Shown: positions 17,676-26,740 of the stretch, piece after piece
How positions within the stretch are numbered: the stretch's first letter is position 1
How the letters are laid out: each line of letters starts with the position of its first letter
NCBI RefSeq assembly: GCF_008065375.1
Contig: NZ_VJYI01000011.1
Span: forward strand, 124,001 to 188,000
DNA length: 64,000 nt
Direction of reading: 5' to 3'
Source of the DNA: Nonomuraea sp. SYSU D8015
Lineage (GTDB): Bacteria; Actinomycetota; Actinomycetes; Streptosporangiales; Streptosporangiaceae
The notes under the pieces: generated by a model
What the model was told of the DNA's origin: nothing
Seen by the model: the letters and a program-made list of their open reading frames with translations, nothing else
Database searches by the model: none
Program-made: the position numbers and the translations under genes

Positions 17676-20000
17676 ATGCCTGCACGTGTTGAGCAGCCGA
17701 CGTCGGAGACCGCCGAACGCCGATCACGGCGGGTCGAGGAACTGCTGGCGGACATGTCACTCGACGAGAAGCTCGCTCAGCTCGTCGGCATGTGGCTGAA
17801 CGTCAATCGCGACGACGGCGTGGTGGCGCCGCTCCAGGACGCGATGCAGGGCGAGGAGGTGGAGTTCGAGGCCTTCGCCCGCCACGGCCTGGGCCAGATC
17901 ACCCGCCACTACGGCACCCGCCCGGTCGATCCCGAATGGGCGAGCCAGGTCCTGGCCGCGCGGCAGCGGTGGATCCGCGACAACACCCGGCTCGGCATCC
18001 CCGCGCTCGCGCACGAGGAATGCCTGACCGGGCTGGCGGCGTGGAAGGCCGCCGTCTACCCCGTGCCGCCCGCCTGGGGCGCCTCGTTCGACCCCGGCCT
18101 GGTGGAGCGCATGGCGCGGCGGATCGGCGAGAGCATGCGGGCGCTCGGCGTCCACCAGGGCCTGGCGCCCGTCCTGGACGTGATCCGCGATCAGCGGTGG
18201 GGCCGGGTCGAGGAGTGCATCTCCGAGGACCCGTACGAGGTCGCGACCATCGGCGCCGCCTACGTGCGCGGCCTGCAGTCCGCCGGCGTGATCGCCACGC
18301 TGAAGCACTTCGTCGGCTACTCCGCCTCCCGCGCCGGGCGCAACCTCGCGCCGGTGCACGCCGGAGCCCGCGAGGTGGCCGACACGCTGCTGTTCCCCTT
18401 CGAGGTCGCGGTCCGGGACGCGGGCGCCGGGTCGGTCATGAACTCCTACGCCGAGATCGACGGCGTCCCGATCGCCGCCGACGCCCACTACCTGACCCGG
18501 GTCCTGCGCGACGAATGGGGCTTCGACGGCACCGTCGTGGCCGACTACTTCTCGGTCGCCTTCCTCCACACGCTGCACGCCGTGGCCGCCGACGCCGAGG
18601 ACGCCGCCGTGCAGGCGCTGACGGCCGGCATCGACGTCGAGCTGCCCACCGGCGTGGCCTACCTGGAGCCGCTGAAGAGGGCCGTCACGTCGGGCCGGGT
18701 CGACGAGGCGCTCATCGACCGGGCGCTGCGCCGCGTGCTGCGGCAGAAGGCCGCGCTCGGGCTGCTCGACGACGACTACGAGCCGCCCGTGCCCACCGGC
18801 CCGATCGACCTCGACGACGCCGGGTCGCGCGAGGTGGCGCGGCGGCTGGCCGAGGAGTCGATCGTGCTGCTGACCAACGACGGCCTGCTGCCGCTCGGCG
18901 ACGCCGCGGGCAGGCGGATCGCCGTCGTCGGCCCCAACGCCGACAGCGTCGCCGCGTTGTTCGGCTGCTACTCGTTCGTCCAGCACGTCCTGCCGCACTT
19001 CCCCGAGGCCGCCACCGGCATCGCCGCGCCCACGCTCCTCGACGCCCTGCGTGAGGAGTTCCCCGGCGCGGAGATCCGGGCCGAGCGGGGCACGGGCGTG
19101 GACGACGGCGACCGGTCCGGGATCGGCGCGGCCGCCCGGCTGGCCGCCGGGTCCGACGTCGCGATCCTCGTGCTCGGCGACCGCTCGGGGCTGTTCGGGC
19201 GGGGCACGTCCGGCGAGGGCTGCGACGTGGAGAGCCTGGAACTGCCCGGCGCGCAGCGGGAGCTGGCCGAGGCGGTCCTGGCCACCGGCACGCCGACCGT
19301 GGTGGTGCTCATGACCGGCCGGGCGTACGCGGTGCCGGGGATCATCAGCGACGCGGCGGCCGTCGTCCAGGCGTTCTTCCCCGGTGAGGAGGGCGCGGGC
19401 GCGGTCGCCCGCGTGCTGAGCGGGGCGGTGAACCCGTCGGGCCGGCTGCCGATGAGCCTGCCCCGCGCCGCCGCCGGCCAGCCCTACGGCTACCTGCACC
19501 CGCGGCTGGGCGGGGCCGGCTCGGTCAGCAACATCGACCCCGCCCCGGCGTTGCCGTTCGGTCACGGGCTGAGCTACACGCGCTTCGCCTACGAGGACAT
19601 GTCGGCCGATGCGACGGCCGGGTCGATCCGCTGCTCGGTGACAGTGCGCAACGTGGGCGACCGGCCCGGCGCGGAGGTCGTCCAGGTGTACGCCGCCGAC
19701 CGCATCGCCTCGGTCACCAGGCCGGTCGCGCAGCTCGTCGGGTACGCCCGCGTCGAGCTGGCCCCGGGCGGGAGCGCGCGGGTCGGCTTCGACGTGCCGA
19801 CGCGGCTGCTGGCGTTCACCGGCCGCGACGGACGGCGGATCGTCGAGCCCGGCGAGGTCGGGGTGTCCGTCCGCCGCTCGGTCTCCGACGTGGTGGAGGA
19901 GCGGACCGTGACGATGACCGGCCCCGTACACGAGATCACGGGCGCCGAGCGGCGCCTGACCGCCGTGTCCGTGGAACTGACACAGGGAGCACTGAGATGA
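17676..20000 (+). CDS. GH3 family beta-glycosidase
   Basis: 774-residue cytoplasmic glycosidase with no signal peptide. It has the GH3 N-terminal TIM barrel (about 20-320), containing GIPALAHEECLTGLAAWKA, IATLKHFVGYSASRAGRN, and the candidate catalytic Asp290 in GTVVADYFSVAFL. The C-terminal alpha/beta sandwich follows (RRIAVVGPNAD, AILVLGDRSGLFGRGTSGEG, FFPGEEGAGAVARVLSG), and then a fibronectin III-like domain (PFGHGLSYTRF, NVGDRPGAEVVQVY). The HFVGYSASRAGRN and CLTGLAAWK sequences are nearer beta-xylosidase/beta-glucosidase members than NagZ. It likely acts on imported oligosaccharides. It overlaps the GH42 gene by 4 bp (19997-20000), so the two are co-translated. Confidence 0.92.
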   Translation: MPARVEQPTSETAERRSRRVEELLADMSLDEKLAQLVGMWLNVNRDDGVVAPLQDAMQGEEVEFEAFARHGLGQITRHYGTRPVDPEWASQVLAARQRWIRDNTRLGIPALAHEECLTGLAAWKAAVYPVPPAWGASFDPGLVERMARRIGESMRALGVHQGLAPVLDVIRDQRWGRVEECISEDPYEVATIGAAYVRGLQSAGVIATLKHFVGYSASRAGRNLAPVHAGAREVADTLLFPFEVAVRDAGAGSVMNSYAEIDGVPIAADAHYLTRVLRDEWGFDGTVVADYFSVAFLHTLHAVAADAEDAAVQALTAGIDVELPTGVAYLEPLKRAVTSGRVDEALIDRALRRVLRQKAALGLLDDDYEPPVPTGPIDLDDAGSREVARRLAEESIVLLTNDGLLPLGDAAGRRIAVVGPNADSVAALFGCYSFVQHVLPHFPEAATGIAAPTLLDALREEFPGAEIRAERGTGVDDGDRSGIGAAARLAAGSDVAILVLGDRSGLFGRGTSGEGCDVESLELPGAQRELAEAVLATGTPTVVVLMTGRAYAVPGIISDAAAVVQAFFPGEEGAGAVARVLSGAVNPSGRLPMSLPRAAAGQPYGYLHPRLGGAGSVSNIDPAPALPFGHGLSYTRFAYEDMSADATAGSIRCSVTVRNVGDRPGAEVVQVYAADRIASVTRPVAQLVGYARVELAPGGSARVGFDVPTRLLAFTGRDGRRIVEPGEVGVSVRRSVSDVVEERTVTMTGPVHEITGAERRLTAVSVELTQGALR

Positions 20001-22018
20001 CCCGTATGGACGCCTTCAGGAACCGGGTGGGCGGCCTCGCCTACGGCGGCGACTACAACCCCGAGCAGTGGGATCCCGCCGTCTGGCGGGAGGACGTGCG
20101 CCTCATGCGCGAGGCGGGCGTCAACACCGTCTCGCTCGGCGTCTTCGCCTGGGCGTCTCTGGAGCCGGAGCCGGGCAAGTACGAGTTCGGCTGGATGGAC
20201 GAGATCATGGATCTCCTCCACGAGAACGGCATCAGCGTCAACCTGGCCACGCCGACGGCGGCGCCGCCTGTCTGGCTCACGCAGCTGCACCCCGAGGTGT
20301 TCCCGATCATGGCGGACGGGGAGCGGTTCGGTTTCGGCAACCGGCTGCACTACGACCCGTCCTCGCCGATCTACCGCGAGTACGCGGCCAACATCACGAC
20401 CAAGCTGGCCGAGCGATATTCGTTCCATCCTGCGCTGGCGATGTGGCACATCAGCAACGAGTACGGGCCGACCGCCTACAACGAGGCCGCGTCGGTCAAC
20501 TTCCGCCGCTGGCTACGCCGGAAGTACGGCAGCCTCGACGCACTCAACGAGGCGTGGACCACCCGCTTCTGGAGCCAGGTCTACACCGACTGGGACCAGA
20601 TCGAGGTGCCGCACATCCCCCGCACCTGGATGAACCCCACCCGCCGGCTCGACTTCAAGCGCTTCACCTCCGACGCGCTGCTGGAGTGCTACCTCGCCGA
20701 GCGCGACATCGTGCGCTCCTTCCGCGACGACATCCCGGTCATGACCAACTTCATGCGCTTCTTCCGGCATGCCGACTACTGGAAGTGGGCGCCGGAGGAG
20801 GACGCGGTCGCGCTCGACATCTACCCCAACCCGGCCGACGCCGACTCGCACGTCTCGGCGGCGTTCCAGTACGACCTGTTCCGCTCGCTCAAGGGCGGGC
20901 AGCCGTGGATGCTGATGGAGCAGGCGGCGAGCGCGGTCAGCCAGTGGCCGCTCAACGTCGTCAAGGAGCCGGGGCGGATGCGGCTCGGCTCGCTGCAGGC
21001 GCTGTCGCGGGCGGCCGACTCGGTGATGTTCTTCCAGTGGCGGGCCAGCCGGGGCGGCCAGGAGCGCTTCCACTCGGCGATGCTGCCGCACTCCGGTCCT
21101 GACTCGCGCACGTTCAAGGAGGTCGTCGGCCTCGGGCGGGAGCTGAAGCTGCTGGCGCCGGTGGCCGGGACGACGTCGCGCTCGGAGATCGCCATCCTGT
21201 TCGACTGGGACGGCTGGTGGGGGCTGGAGGAGACGGCCGGCCTGCCGCGCAACGACTTCGGCTACGCGGACACGGTGATGCGGCACTACACGCCGCTGTG
21301 GGAGCGGCACTACCCGGTGGACGTGGTGTCGTACGGGTCGGCGCTGGACGGGTACAAGGTGCTGGTGGTGCCGAACGCGTACCTGATCCACGACGAGGGC
21401 GTACGGCGCGTCACCGAGTTCGCCCGCGACGGCGGGACGGTGCTCATGTCGTTCTTCTCCGGCGTGGTCGACGGCAGCAACCGGGTGCGGCCCGACGGCT
21501 ACCCGGGGGCGTTCCGCGAACTCGTCGGCGCCAAGATCGACGAGTACTGGCCGGCGCGGCCGCACGAGGAGTTCGCGATCGCGTTCGCCGACGGGCGGCG
21601 CGCCACATCCACCTGGTGGCGTGAGGACCTCCACCTGGAGACCGGCACCGCGCTGGCCACGTACGCCGACGGACTGCTTGCCGGGCGGGCCGCCGTGGTC
21701 GAGAACCGGTACGGCGCCGGCCGCGTCGTCTACGTGGCGACGCTGCTGGAGCAGGCCGCGTTCGACACCCTGGTGGCGGAGACCGTCGCGGCGGCGAGCG
21801 TGCGGCGGCGCTTCGAGGGCGTTCCCGCCCACGTGGAGTGCTCGGTGCGCGGCGACGAGACGCACGAGTACGTGTTCCTGCTCAACCACAGCGGCGAGCT
21901 GAGCGCGTCCGTCCCCGTGGGCGGGGAGGGGACGGACCTGCTCACCGGGCAGCCGGTCGCCGGTGAGGTCGAGCTGGCGCCGCTGGGCGCGGCGGTGATC
22001 CGGCTGGCTCACACTTGA
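19997..22018 (+). CDS. GH42 beta-galactosidase / alpha-L-arabinopyranosidase-type enzyme
   Basis: 673 residues, the usual length for GH42. The start MTRMDAFRNRVGGLAYGGDY, then NPEQW, is characteristic. The catalytic acid/base is Glu155 in MWHISNEYGPTAYN and the nucleophile Glu308 in WMLMEQAAS. A trimerisation domain (about 385-600) and a small C-terminal beta domain follow. It has no signal peptide, so it acts inside the cell. Coupled to the GH3 gene, it would finish breakdown of galactose- or arabinopyranose-capped oligosaccharides. Some GH42 enzymes act on alpha-L-arabinopyranosides, which would fit the arabinose theme of the region, but the sequence alone does not decide. Confidence 0.93.
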   Translation: MTRMDAFRNRVGGLAYGGDYNPEQWDPAVWREDVRLMREAGVNTVSLGVFAWASLEPEPGKYEFGWMDEIMDLLHENGISVNLATPTAAPPVWLTQLHPEVFPIMADGERFGFGNRLHYDPSSPIYREYAANITTKLAERYSFHPALAMWHISNEYGPTAYNEAASVNFRRWLRRKYGSLDALNEAWTTRFWSQVYTDWDQIEVPHIPRTWMNPTRRLDFKRFTSDALLECYLAERDIVRSFRDDIPVMTNFMRFFRHADYWKWAPEEDAVALDIYPNPADADSHVSAAFQYDLFRSLKGGQPWMLMEQAASAVSQWPLNVVKEPGRMRLGSLQALSRAADSVMFFQWRASRGGQERFHSAMLPHSGPDSRTFKEVVGLGRELKLLAPVAGTTSRSEIAILFDWDGWWGLEETAGLPRNDFGYADTVMRHYTPLWERHYPVDVVSYGSALDGYKVLVVPNAYLIHDEGVRRVTEFARDGGTVLMSFFSGVVDGSNRVRPDGYPGAFRELVGAKIDEYWPARPHEEFAIAFADGRRATSTWWREDLHLETGTALATYADGLLAGRAAVVENRYGAGRVVYVATLLEQAAFDTLVAETVAAASVRRRFEGVPAHVECSVRGDETHEYVFLLNHSGELSASVPVGGEGTDLLTGQPVAGEVELAPLGAAVIRLAHT

Positions 22019-22158
22019 CGCGCTCCCCGGCACCGGCGCTAGGGCTGGCGTACCGCTCACCGTCCGGCTACGTCCGACGCGTTTCCGGGCGGAGCCGAGC
22101 GATCTCGACGCGATGGCCAATCTGTACGTGCGACTGCTGGTGACCGGATCCCATGGCA

Positions 22159-22198
22159 GACGAGCCCGGTCGACCACGGTGACTCGACCGGGCTCGTC
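22159..22198. terminator. bidirectional hairpin terminator
   Basis: 15-bp perfect inverted repeat (GACGAGCCCGGTCGA at 22159-22173, complement at 22184-22198) with a 10-base loop, between the convergent GH42 and katG genes. Confidence 0.85.
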
Positions 22199-22211
22199 GG
22201 GTGGAGACGGG

Positions 22212-24488
22212 TCAGGCGAGGTCGAACCGGTCCAGTTCCATGACCTTGGTCCAGGCTGCGACGAAGTCGGTCACGAACTTGTCGCGGGCGTCCTGGCTGG
22301 CGTAGACCTCCGCGAGGGCTCGTAGCTGGGAGTTGGAGCCGAAGACGAGGTCGACCGCGGTGGCGGTCCACTTCACCTCATCAGTGGCCACGTCCCGGAT
22401 CTCGTACACATTCTCCTCGGAGTCCGACGCCTTCCACCGGGTGCCCGGGGAGAGCAGGTTGGTGAAGAAGTCGTTGGTGAGCACGCCGGGCCGGTCGGTG
22501 AGGACGCCGTGCTGAGTACCGCCGAAGTTGGCTCCGAGGCAACGCAGGCCGCCGATCAGGACGGTCATTTCGGGCGGGGTCAGATTGAGCATGTAAGCAC
22601 GATCGACGAGCAGCGCCTCAGGTGGGGTCTTCTCGCCGGAACGCAGGTAGTTGCGGAACCCGTCGGCCCGCGGCTCGAGGACCCGGAAGGACTCGACGTC
22701 CGTCTGCTCCTGAGTGGCGTCGGTGCGGCCCGGGCGGAACGGGACCGTCACCGCCACGCCGGCCTCGTATGCCGCCTTCTCGACGGCGGCCGAGCCGGCC
22801 AGCACGATCAGGTCGGCGAGCGAGATCTTCGCGCCACCCGCCTCGTTGAACTCGCGCTGGATGCCCTCGAGGGTGTCCAGGACCGTCGCGAGTTGCTCGG
22901 GCTGGTTGACCTCCCAGCTGCGCTGCGGCTCGAGACGGAGCCGGGCGCCGTTGGCGCCGCCGCGCTTGTCGGTGGACCGGAAGCTCGCGGCGGAGGCCCA
23001 GGCGGTGGAGACCAGTTGAGCGGTCGTGAGGCCGGACTCCAGGACCTTCGCCTTGAGGGCAGCGACGTCGGCGTCACCCACGAGTTCGTGGTCGACGACC
23101 GGCACCGGGTCCTGCCACAGCTGGGGCTCGGCGACCCACGGTCCGAGGAAGCGGCTGACCGGACCCATGTCGCGGTGCAGCAGCTTGTACCAGGCCTTGG
23201 CGAAGGCCAACGCGAACTCGTCGGGGTGCTCCAGGAAGCGGAGGGAGATCTTCTGGTACGTCGGGTCGACGCGCAGCGCCAGGTCGGTCGTGAGCATCGT
23301 CGGCTTGTGCTTCTTCGACGGGTCGTAGGCGTCCGGGATGATCGCCTCGGCGTCCTTCGCGACCCACTGCTTCGCGCCGCCGGGGCTCGTGGTGAGCTCC
23401 CACTCGTAGCCGAAGAGGATCTCGAGGAAACGGTTGCTCCACTGCGTCGGCCGGTCGGTCCACGTCACCTCGAGACCGCTGGTGATCGTGTCACCGCCCT
23501 TGCCGGTGCCGTAGCTGCTCAGCCAGCCCAGGCCCTGCGCCTCCAGCGGCGCGGCCTCGGGCTCCGGCCCCACGTGGTCGTCCGCGATGCCGGCACCGTG
23601 GGTCTTGCCGAACGTGTGGCCGCCGGCGATGAGAGCGACGGTCTCCTCGTCGTTCATCGCCATCCGCCGGAAGGTCTCGCGGATGAAATGCGCCGCCGCA
23701 GCCGGGTCCGCGTTGCCGCGGGGACCCTCCGGGTTGACGTAGATGAGACCCATCTCGGTCGCGCCGACGTGCGGCATCATCTCGGTGTCGGTGACGTAGC
23801 GCTCGTCGCCGAGCCAGGCGTCCTCCGGACCCCAGAAGATCTCCTCTGGCTCCCAGACGTCCTCACGGCCGAAGCCGAAGCCGAAGGTCTTGAAACCCAT
23901 CGACTCCAGGGCGACGTTGCCGGCGAGCACGAGCAGGTCGGCCCACGAGATCTTCTGGCCGTACTTCTGCTTGACCGGCCACAGCAGCCGGCGGGCCTTG
24001 TCGAGGTTGGCGTTGTCGGGCCAGCTGTTGAGCGGCGCGAAACGCTGAGCCCCATCGCCGGCCCCGCCGCGACCGTCGTGGATGCGGTAGGTGCCCGCGG
24101 CGTGCCAGCTCATCCTGATCATGAGACCGCCGTAGTGGCCGAAGTCGGCCGGCCACCAGTCCTGCGAGGTGGTGAGCACCTCGATGATGTCCTGCTTGAG
24201 GGCCTCGACGTCGAGCTTCTGGAACTCCTTGGCGTAGCTGAAGCCCTCTGCCAGGGGGTTGCTCTTGGACGAGTGCGCGCGCAACATCGACAGGTCGAGC
24301 TGGTTGGGCCACCAGTCCCGGTTCGTGCGCGGACGACCGCCGGTCTTCGGAGTCGGCGAGTCGATTGCCGGGTTCTCGCTCTCGCTGCCATGCGCCGTCA
24401 CGGAGTCATGCGCGACCGGGCAACCGGCCGCCGCCTTCTGGTCGACGCCCTGCGCGCTGGAGGGGGCGTTGTCCTGAGTGTCGCTCAT
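22212..24488 (-). CDS. katG: catalase-peroxidase
   Basis: 758-residue bifunctional haem catalase-peroxidase that removes hydrogen peroxide. The distal pocket Arg125-Trp128-His129 is in MIRMSWHAAGTYRIHDGRGG. The Tyr of the Met-Tyr-Trp adduct is in MGLIYVNPEGP, and the proximal His is in ALIAGGHTFGKTHGAG. The degenerate C-terminal repeat domain is present (from about 440). The frame is open further upstream, but GGAGGAAG lies correctly before the ATG at 24488, giving MSDTQDNAPSS. No furA-type regulator gene lies next to it, unlike many actinomycete katG loci. Confidence 0.97.
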   Translation of the reverse strand: MSDTQDNAPSSAQGVDQKAAAGCPVAHDSVTAHGSESENPAIDSPTPKTGGRPRTNRDWWPNQLDLSMLRAHSSKSNPLAEGFSYAKEFQKLDVEALKQDIIEVLTTSQDWWPADFGHYGGLMIRMSWHAAGTYRIHDGRGGAGDGAQRFAPLNSWPDNANLDKARRLLWPVKQKYGQKISWADLLVLAGNVALESMGFKTFGFGFGREDVWEPEEIFWGPEDAWLGDERYVTDTEMMPHVGATEMGLIYVNPEGPRGNADPAAAAHFIRETFRRMAMNDEETVALIAGGHTFGKTHGAGIADDHVGPEPEAAPLEAQGLGWLSSYGTGKGGDTITSGLEVTWTDRPTQWSNRFLEILFGYEWELTTSPGGAKQWVAKDAEAIIPDAYDPSKKHKPTMLTTDLALRVDPTYQKISLRFLEHPDEFALAFAKAWYKLLHRDMGPVSRFLGPWVAEPQLWQDPVPVVDHELVGDADVAALKAKVLESGLTTAQLVSTAWASAASFRSTDKRGGANGARLRLEPQRSWEVNQPEQLATVLDTLEGIQREFNEAGGAKISLADLIVLAGSAAVEKAAYEAGVAVTVPFRPGRTDATQEQTDVESFRVLEPRADGFRNYLRSGEKTPPEALLVDRAYMLNLTPPEMTVLIGGLRCLGANFGGTQHGVLTDRPGVLTNDFFTNLLSPGTRWKASDSEENVYEIRDVATDEVKWTATAVDLVFGSNSQLRALAEVYASQDARDKFVTDFVAAWTKVMELDRFDLA

Positions 24489-24869
24489 CTGCTTCCTCCG
24501 AACTGCCGGATCACGGGGCAATGCGTCTAGTAGCACAGTGGGGTCAGATGGCCCCAGTAGACGACCTTCTCCTTGTCGGCCAATCGCGGCCGGGTCGCGC
24601 GCAACGAAACCGCTCGCGACTGCGCCTCGAAGTCAGACGCCATAAGGTCAACATATCGACCCCCCACGAAGAGGAGATACGCGGCCCTGCCCTGCCGTCT
24701 GGCTCGCGCTTCGGCCAGGGGTGCGGCCTGAGAGGTCGCCTCCCTCCGGACGCCGTTCCTCCGGACGCCGTTGAGGAGGTCCAGAATGCTTTATCGCACG
24801 GGAGGGCGAAGAGCCTGGTCTCGGTCCGTCAACCCCCGAGAGACTTCGGGGCGGCACCACTGAGGCACG
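24489..24869. other. intergenic region upstream of katG
   Basis: About 380 bases with no convincing gene. Short open frames here lack the codon bias of the neighbours. It holds a tandem 15-bp duplication (24743-24772) and must hold the katG promoter, which I could not place. Confidence 0.6.
24743..24772. repeat. tandem 15-bp duplication
   Basis: Two perfect head-to-tail copies of CCTCCGGACGCCGTT (24743-24757 and 24758-24772) in the katG upstream region. It could be a slippage duplication; no known regulator site is recognised. Confidence 0.7.
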
Positions 24870-25349
24870 CTAGACGAGGCGGGGAGTGAGCGCCGACCCG
24901 GGGACGAAGGCCAGGAAGACGCAGAGCACGAGGTACAGGGTCAGCACCACGAGGCGCCACCACCGGGAGATCCTGGGCGCGGTCACCAGGGCGGCGAACG
25001 GGTAGGCGAACACACCGCTCATCACGATGGCCGCGTCCACGAGCTCGCCGACGAGCACCCAGACGGGCAGCAGGAACAAGGGCGCCGCGAGCGCGACCCG
25101 CCAGGCCGGGCGCACACGCAGGAGGTGCAGCAGTGGCCAGGCGAGGACGAGCGCCACCCAGTGGCCCGACTCCCATGCCTCGATCATCCGGCCGACGCAG
25201 CCGAAGTGGCCGCATTGCGAGTCGTCGGCCAGGGCGCCGACGAGAAGCATCCAGCCGAACAGGACGAACGGCAGAATCCCTCCGGCCAGCCCGGCGAGGG
25301 CGACCCGCTCGGAAAGCCTGTCATCCGCATACGCCGTCGATGGGTCCAC
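24870..25349 (-). CDS. hypothetical integral membrane protein
   Basis: 159 residues from a GTG at 25349, with four predicted membrane segments: GILPFVLFGWMLLVGALA, HWVALVLAWPLLHLLRV, VALAAPLFLLPVWVLVGEL (running on into VDAAIVMSGVFAYPF) and LVVLTLYLVLCVFLAFV. Two cysteines in the first extracytoplasmic loop (QCGHFGCVG) could form a disulfide. No family is recognised. Coding is supported by codon bias and a plausible membrane topology. The start lacks a strong ribosome binding site and could lie a few codons downstream. Confidence 0.65.
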   Translation of the reverse strand: MDPSTAYADDRLSERVALAGLAGGILPFVLFGWMLLVGALADDSQCGHFGCVGRMIEAWESGHWVALVLAWPLLHLLRVRPAWRVALAAPLFLLPVWVLVGELVDAAIVMSGVFAYPFAALVTAPRISRWWRLVVLTLYLVLCVFLAFVPGSALTPRLV

Positions 25350-25381
25350 ACACCAAGCATGCGGTACGGCACCATCGCTGG

Positions 25382-25618
25382 CTACATGAGTATGGAGGCT
25401 TGCGACAGGATGAATTCCGCATAGCCGTCCACGGGATCGTAGGCCCAGTGGCGGGGGTCGCCGGAGTACGGCGCGTGCCGCCCGGTCCGCACCGGGCGGG
25501 ACTCCTTGCGCACCACGCTGAACGGCACCTCGGCGCCCTCGCGCAGAGCTGTCCCGGACAGCCGGGTGACGGCGCCGTGGCCGCCCCGGTGCTGCCGTTG
25601 ATCGCCTTGCTCCGGCAC
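25382..25618 (-). pseudogene. small orphan frame, probable remnant of a larger gene
   Basis: A 78-codon frame whose 3' two-thirds has good actinomycete codon bias (LSGTALREGAEVPFSVVRKE, then HWAYDPVDGYAEFILSQAS) and no ribosome binding site at its first ATG. It looks like the C-terminus of a longer protein whose 5' part is missing; I do not recognise the family. The rest of the 347-base interval between the membrane protein and the deaminase (25350-25696) holds nothing else I can support. Confidence 0.4.
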
Positions 25619-25696
25619 GTCAGCACCGTGCCGCCCGTCCGTCCAGGACGGCGTCGAGCACCGGCGCGGGCAGGCGGCCCTCCGAGGGCCCGGTGG

Positions 25697-26656
25697 TCAC
25701 GGAGCGTCGTGACGGGTGCCGAGCCAGTCGTCCACCTCACGGCGGAGACGGACCTTGAGCGGCTCGGGCGCGAAGGAGGCGTCGATGGACGCGCGGGCCA
25801 GGGAGGCGAGGTCGCGGTCGTCGTAGCCGAAGACGTCGCGCAGCCGGGCGTACTCGCCGGCCAGCGCGGTCTCCCCGTCGGTGTTGACCGTGACCACCAG
25901 CCCGGCGGCCCGCAGCCTCGGCAGCGGGTGCTCGGCCAGCGAGGGCACGAGCCCGAGCAGGACGTTGGAGGTGGGGCAGACCTCCAGCGGGATCCCGCGC
26001 TCGCGCACCTCCGCCACCAGCGCGTCGTCGTCGAGCACCCGGATGCCGTGCCCGAGCCGCTCGGTGTGCCCGAGGTCGAGCGCCTCGCGGATGCTGTCCG
26101 CCCCGGCCGCCTCTCCCGCATGGTGAACCAGGCGCAGCCCGGCGTCCCTGGCCGCGTCGCACACCTCCGCGAACGGGGCGAGCGGGTAGGCCTCGTCGCC
26201 GGCGAGCCCCATGCCGATCACGGCGTCGTAGCGGGTGGCCAGCTTGAACGTACGCCACAGCCGCTCGACCGGCCGCCGCCTGGAGTGGTCGAGCAGGACC
26301 CGGCATTCGACGCCGTGTCTGGCCCCGCCCTCGGCGAGCCCGTCGAGCACCGCCTCCAGCGGCGCCTCCAGAGCCCCCAGGCGCTCGCCGTGGGAGGCCG
26401 CGGTGAACATCACCTCCACGTAGCGGGTGCCCTGCGCGGCTTCGTCCTCGCAGAACTCCACCGCGATCCGCCGGAAATGCTCGGGCGTCCGCAGCAGCTC
26501 CCGCACCCGCGCCCGCTGATCGGCGAACTCCCTGAAGCTGGCGAACCCGCTCTCGGGCTCGCGCACCCCGCCCAGCTCGCGCACGGTCTCCGGCCGTACG
26601 GTGCTCTCCAGGTGAACGTGCAGGTGGGCTTTGGGGAGTGACCGTACGTCTCGCAC
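25697..26656 (-). CDS. adenosine deaminase family protein with altered active site
   Basis: 319 residues, metal-dependent TIM-barrel deaminase. Visible motifs are the HxH zinc pair in LPKAHLHVHLEST, LVHHAGEAAG (zinc His and catalytic Glu), TERLGHGIRVL (catalytic His), the SNVLLG loop, and the metal Asp in VTVNTDGETA. Normal adenosine deaminases have Asp-Asp at that last site (TDD). Here the second Asp, which contacts the purine ring, is Gly, and HLDG is HLES. The start is a GTG at 26656. The enzyme may act on a modified purine or another aminated base rather than adenosine (inference). It stands alone, with no purine genes nearby. Confidence 0.85.
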   Translation of the reverse strand: MRDVRSLPKAHLHVHLESTVRPETVRELGGVREPESGFASFREFADQRARVRELLRTPEHFRRIAVEFCEDEAAQGTRYVEVMFTAASHGERLGALEAPLEAVLDGLAEGGARHGVECRVLLDHSRRRPVERLWRTFKLATRYDAVIGMGLAGDEAYPLAPFAEVCDAARDAGLRLVHHAGEAAGADSIREALDLGHTERLGHGIRVLDDDALVAEVRERGIPLEVCPTSNVLLGLVPSLAEHPLPRLRAAGLVVTVNTDGETALAGEYARLRDVFGYDDRDLASLARASIDASFAPEPLKVRLRREVDDWLGTRHDAP

Positions 26657-26740
26657 GCCCCAACCCTAAGGACGGGCACTCCCCTCACGCAGCCCGTTTT
26701 CCACCAGGCCGGACGCCGGGCGGCACGTGCGGAGACGTGG

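Noticed and set aside
17757..19931. 724-codon frame opposite the GH3 gene
   Set aside because: Shadow frame; the plus-strand product has complete GH3 motifs.
22060..22135. Short stretch resembling the N-terminus of a GNAT acetyltransferase
   Set aside because: Only about 25 codons, no ribosome binding site and no continuation; too little to call a gene remnant.
22509..24530. 673-codon plus-strand frame over katG
   Set aside because: Shadow of katG, whose active-site residues are all present on the minus strand.
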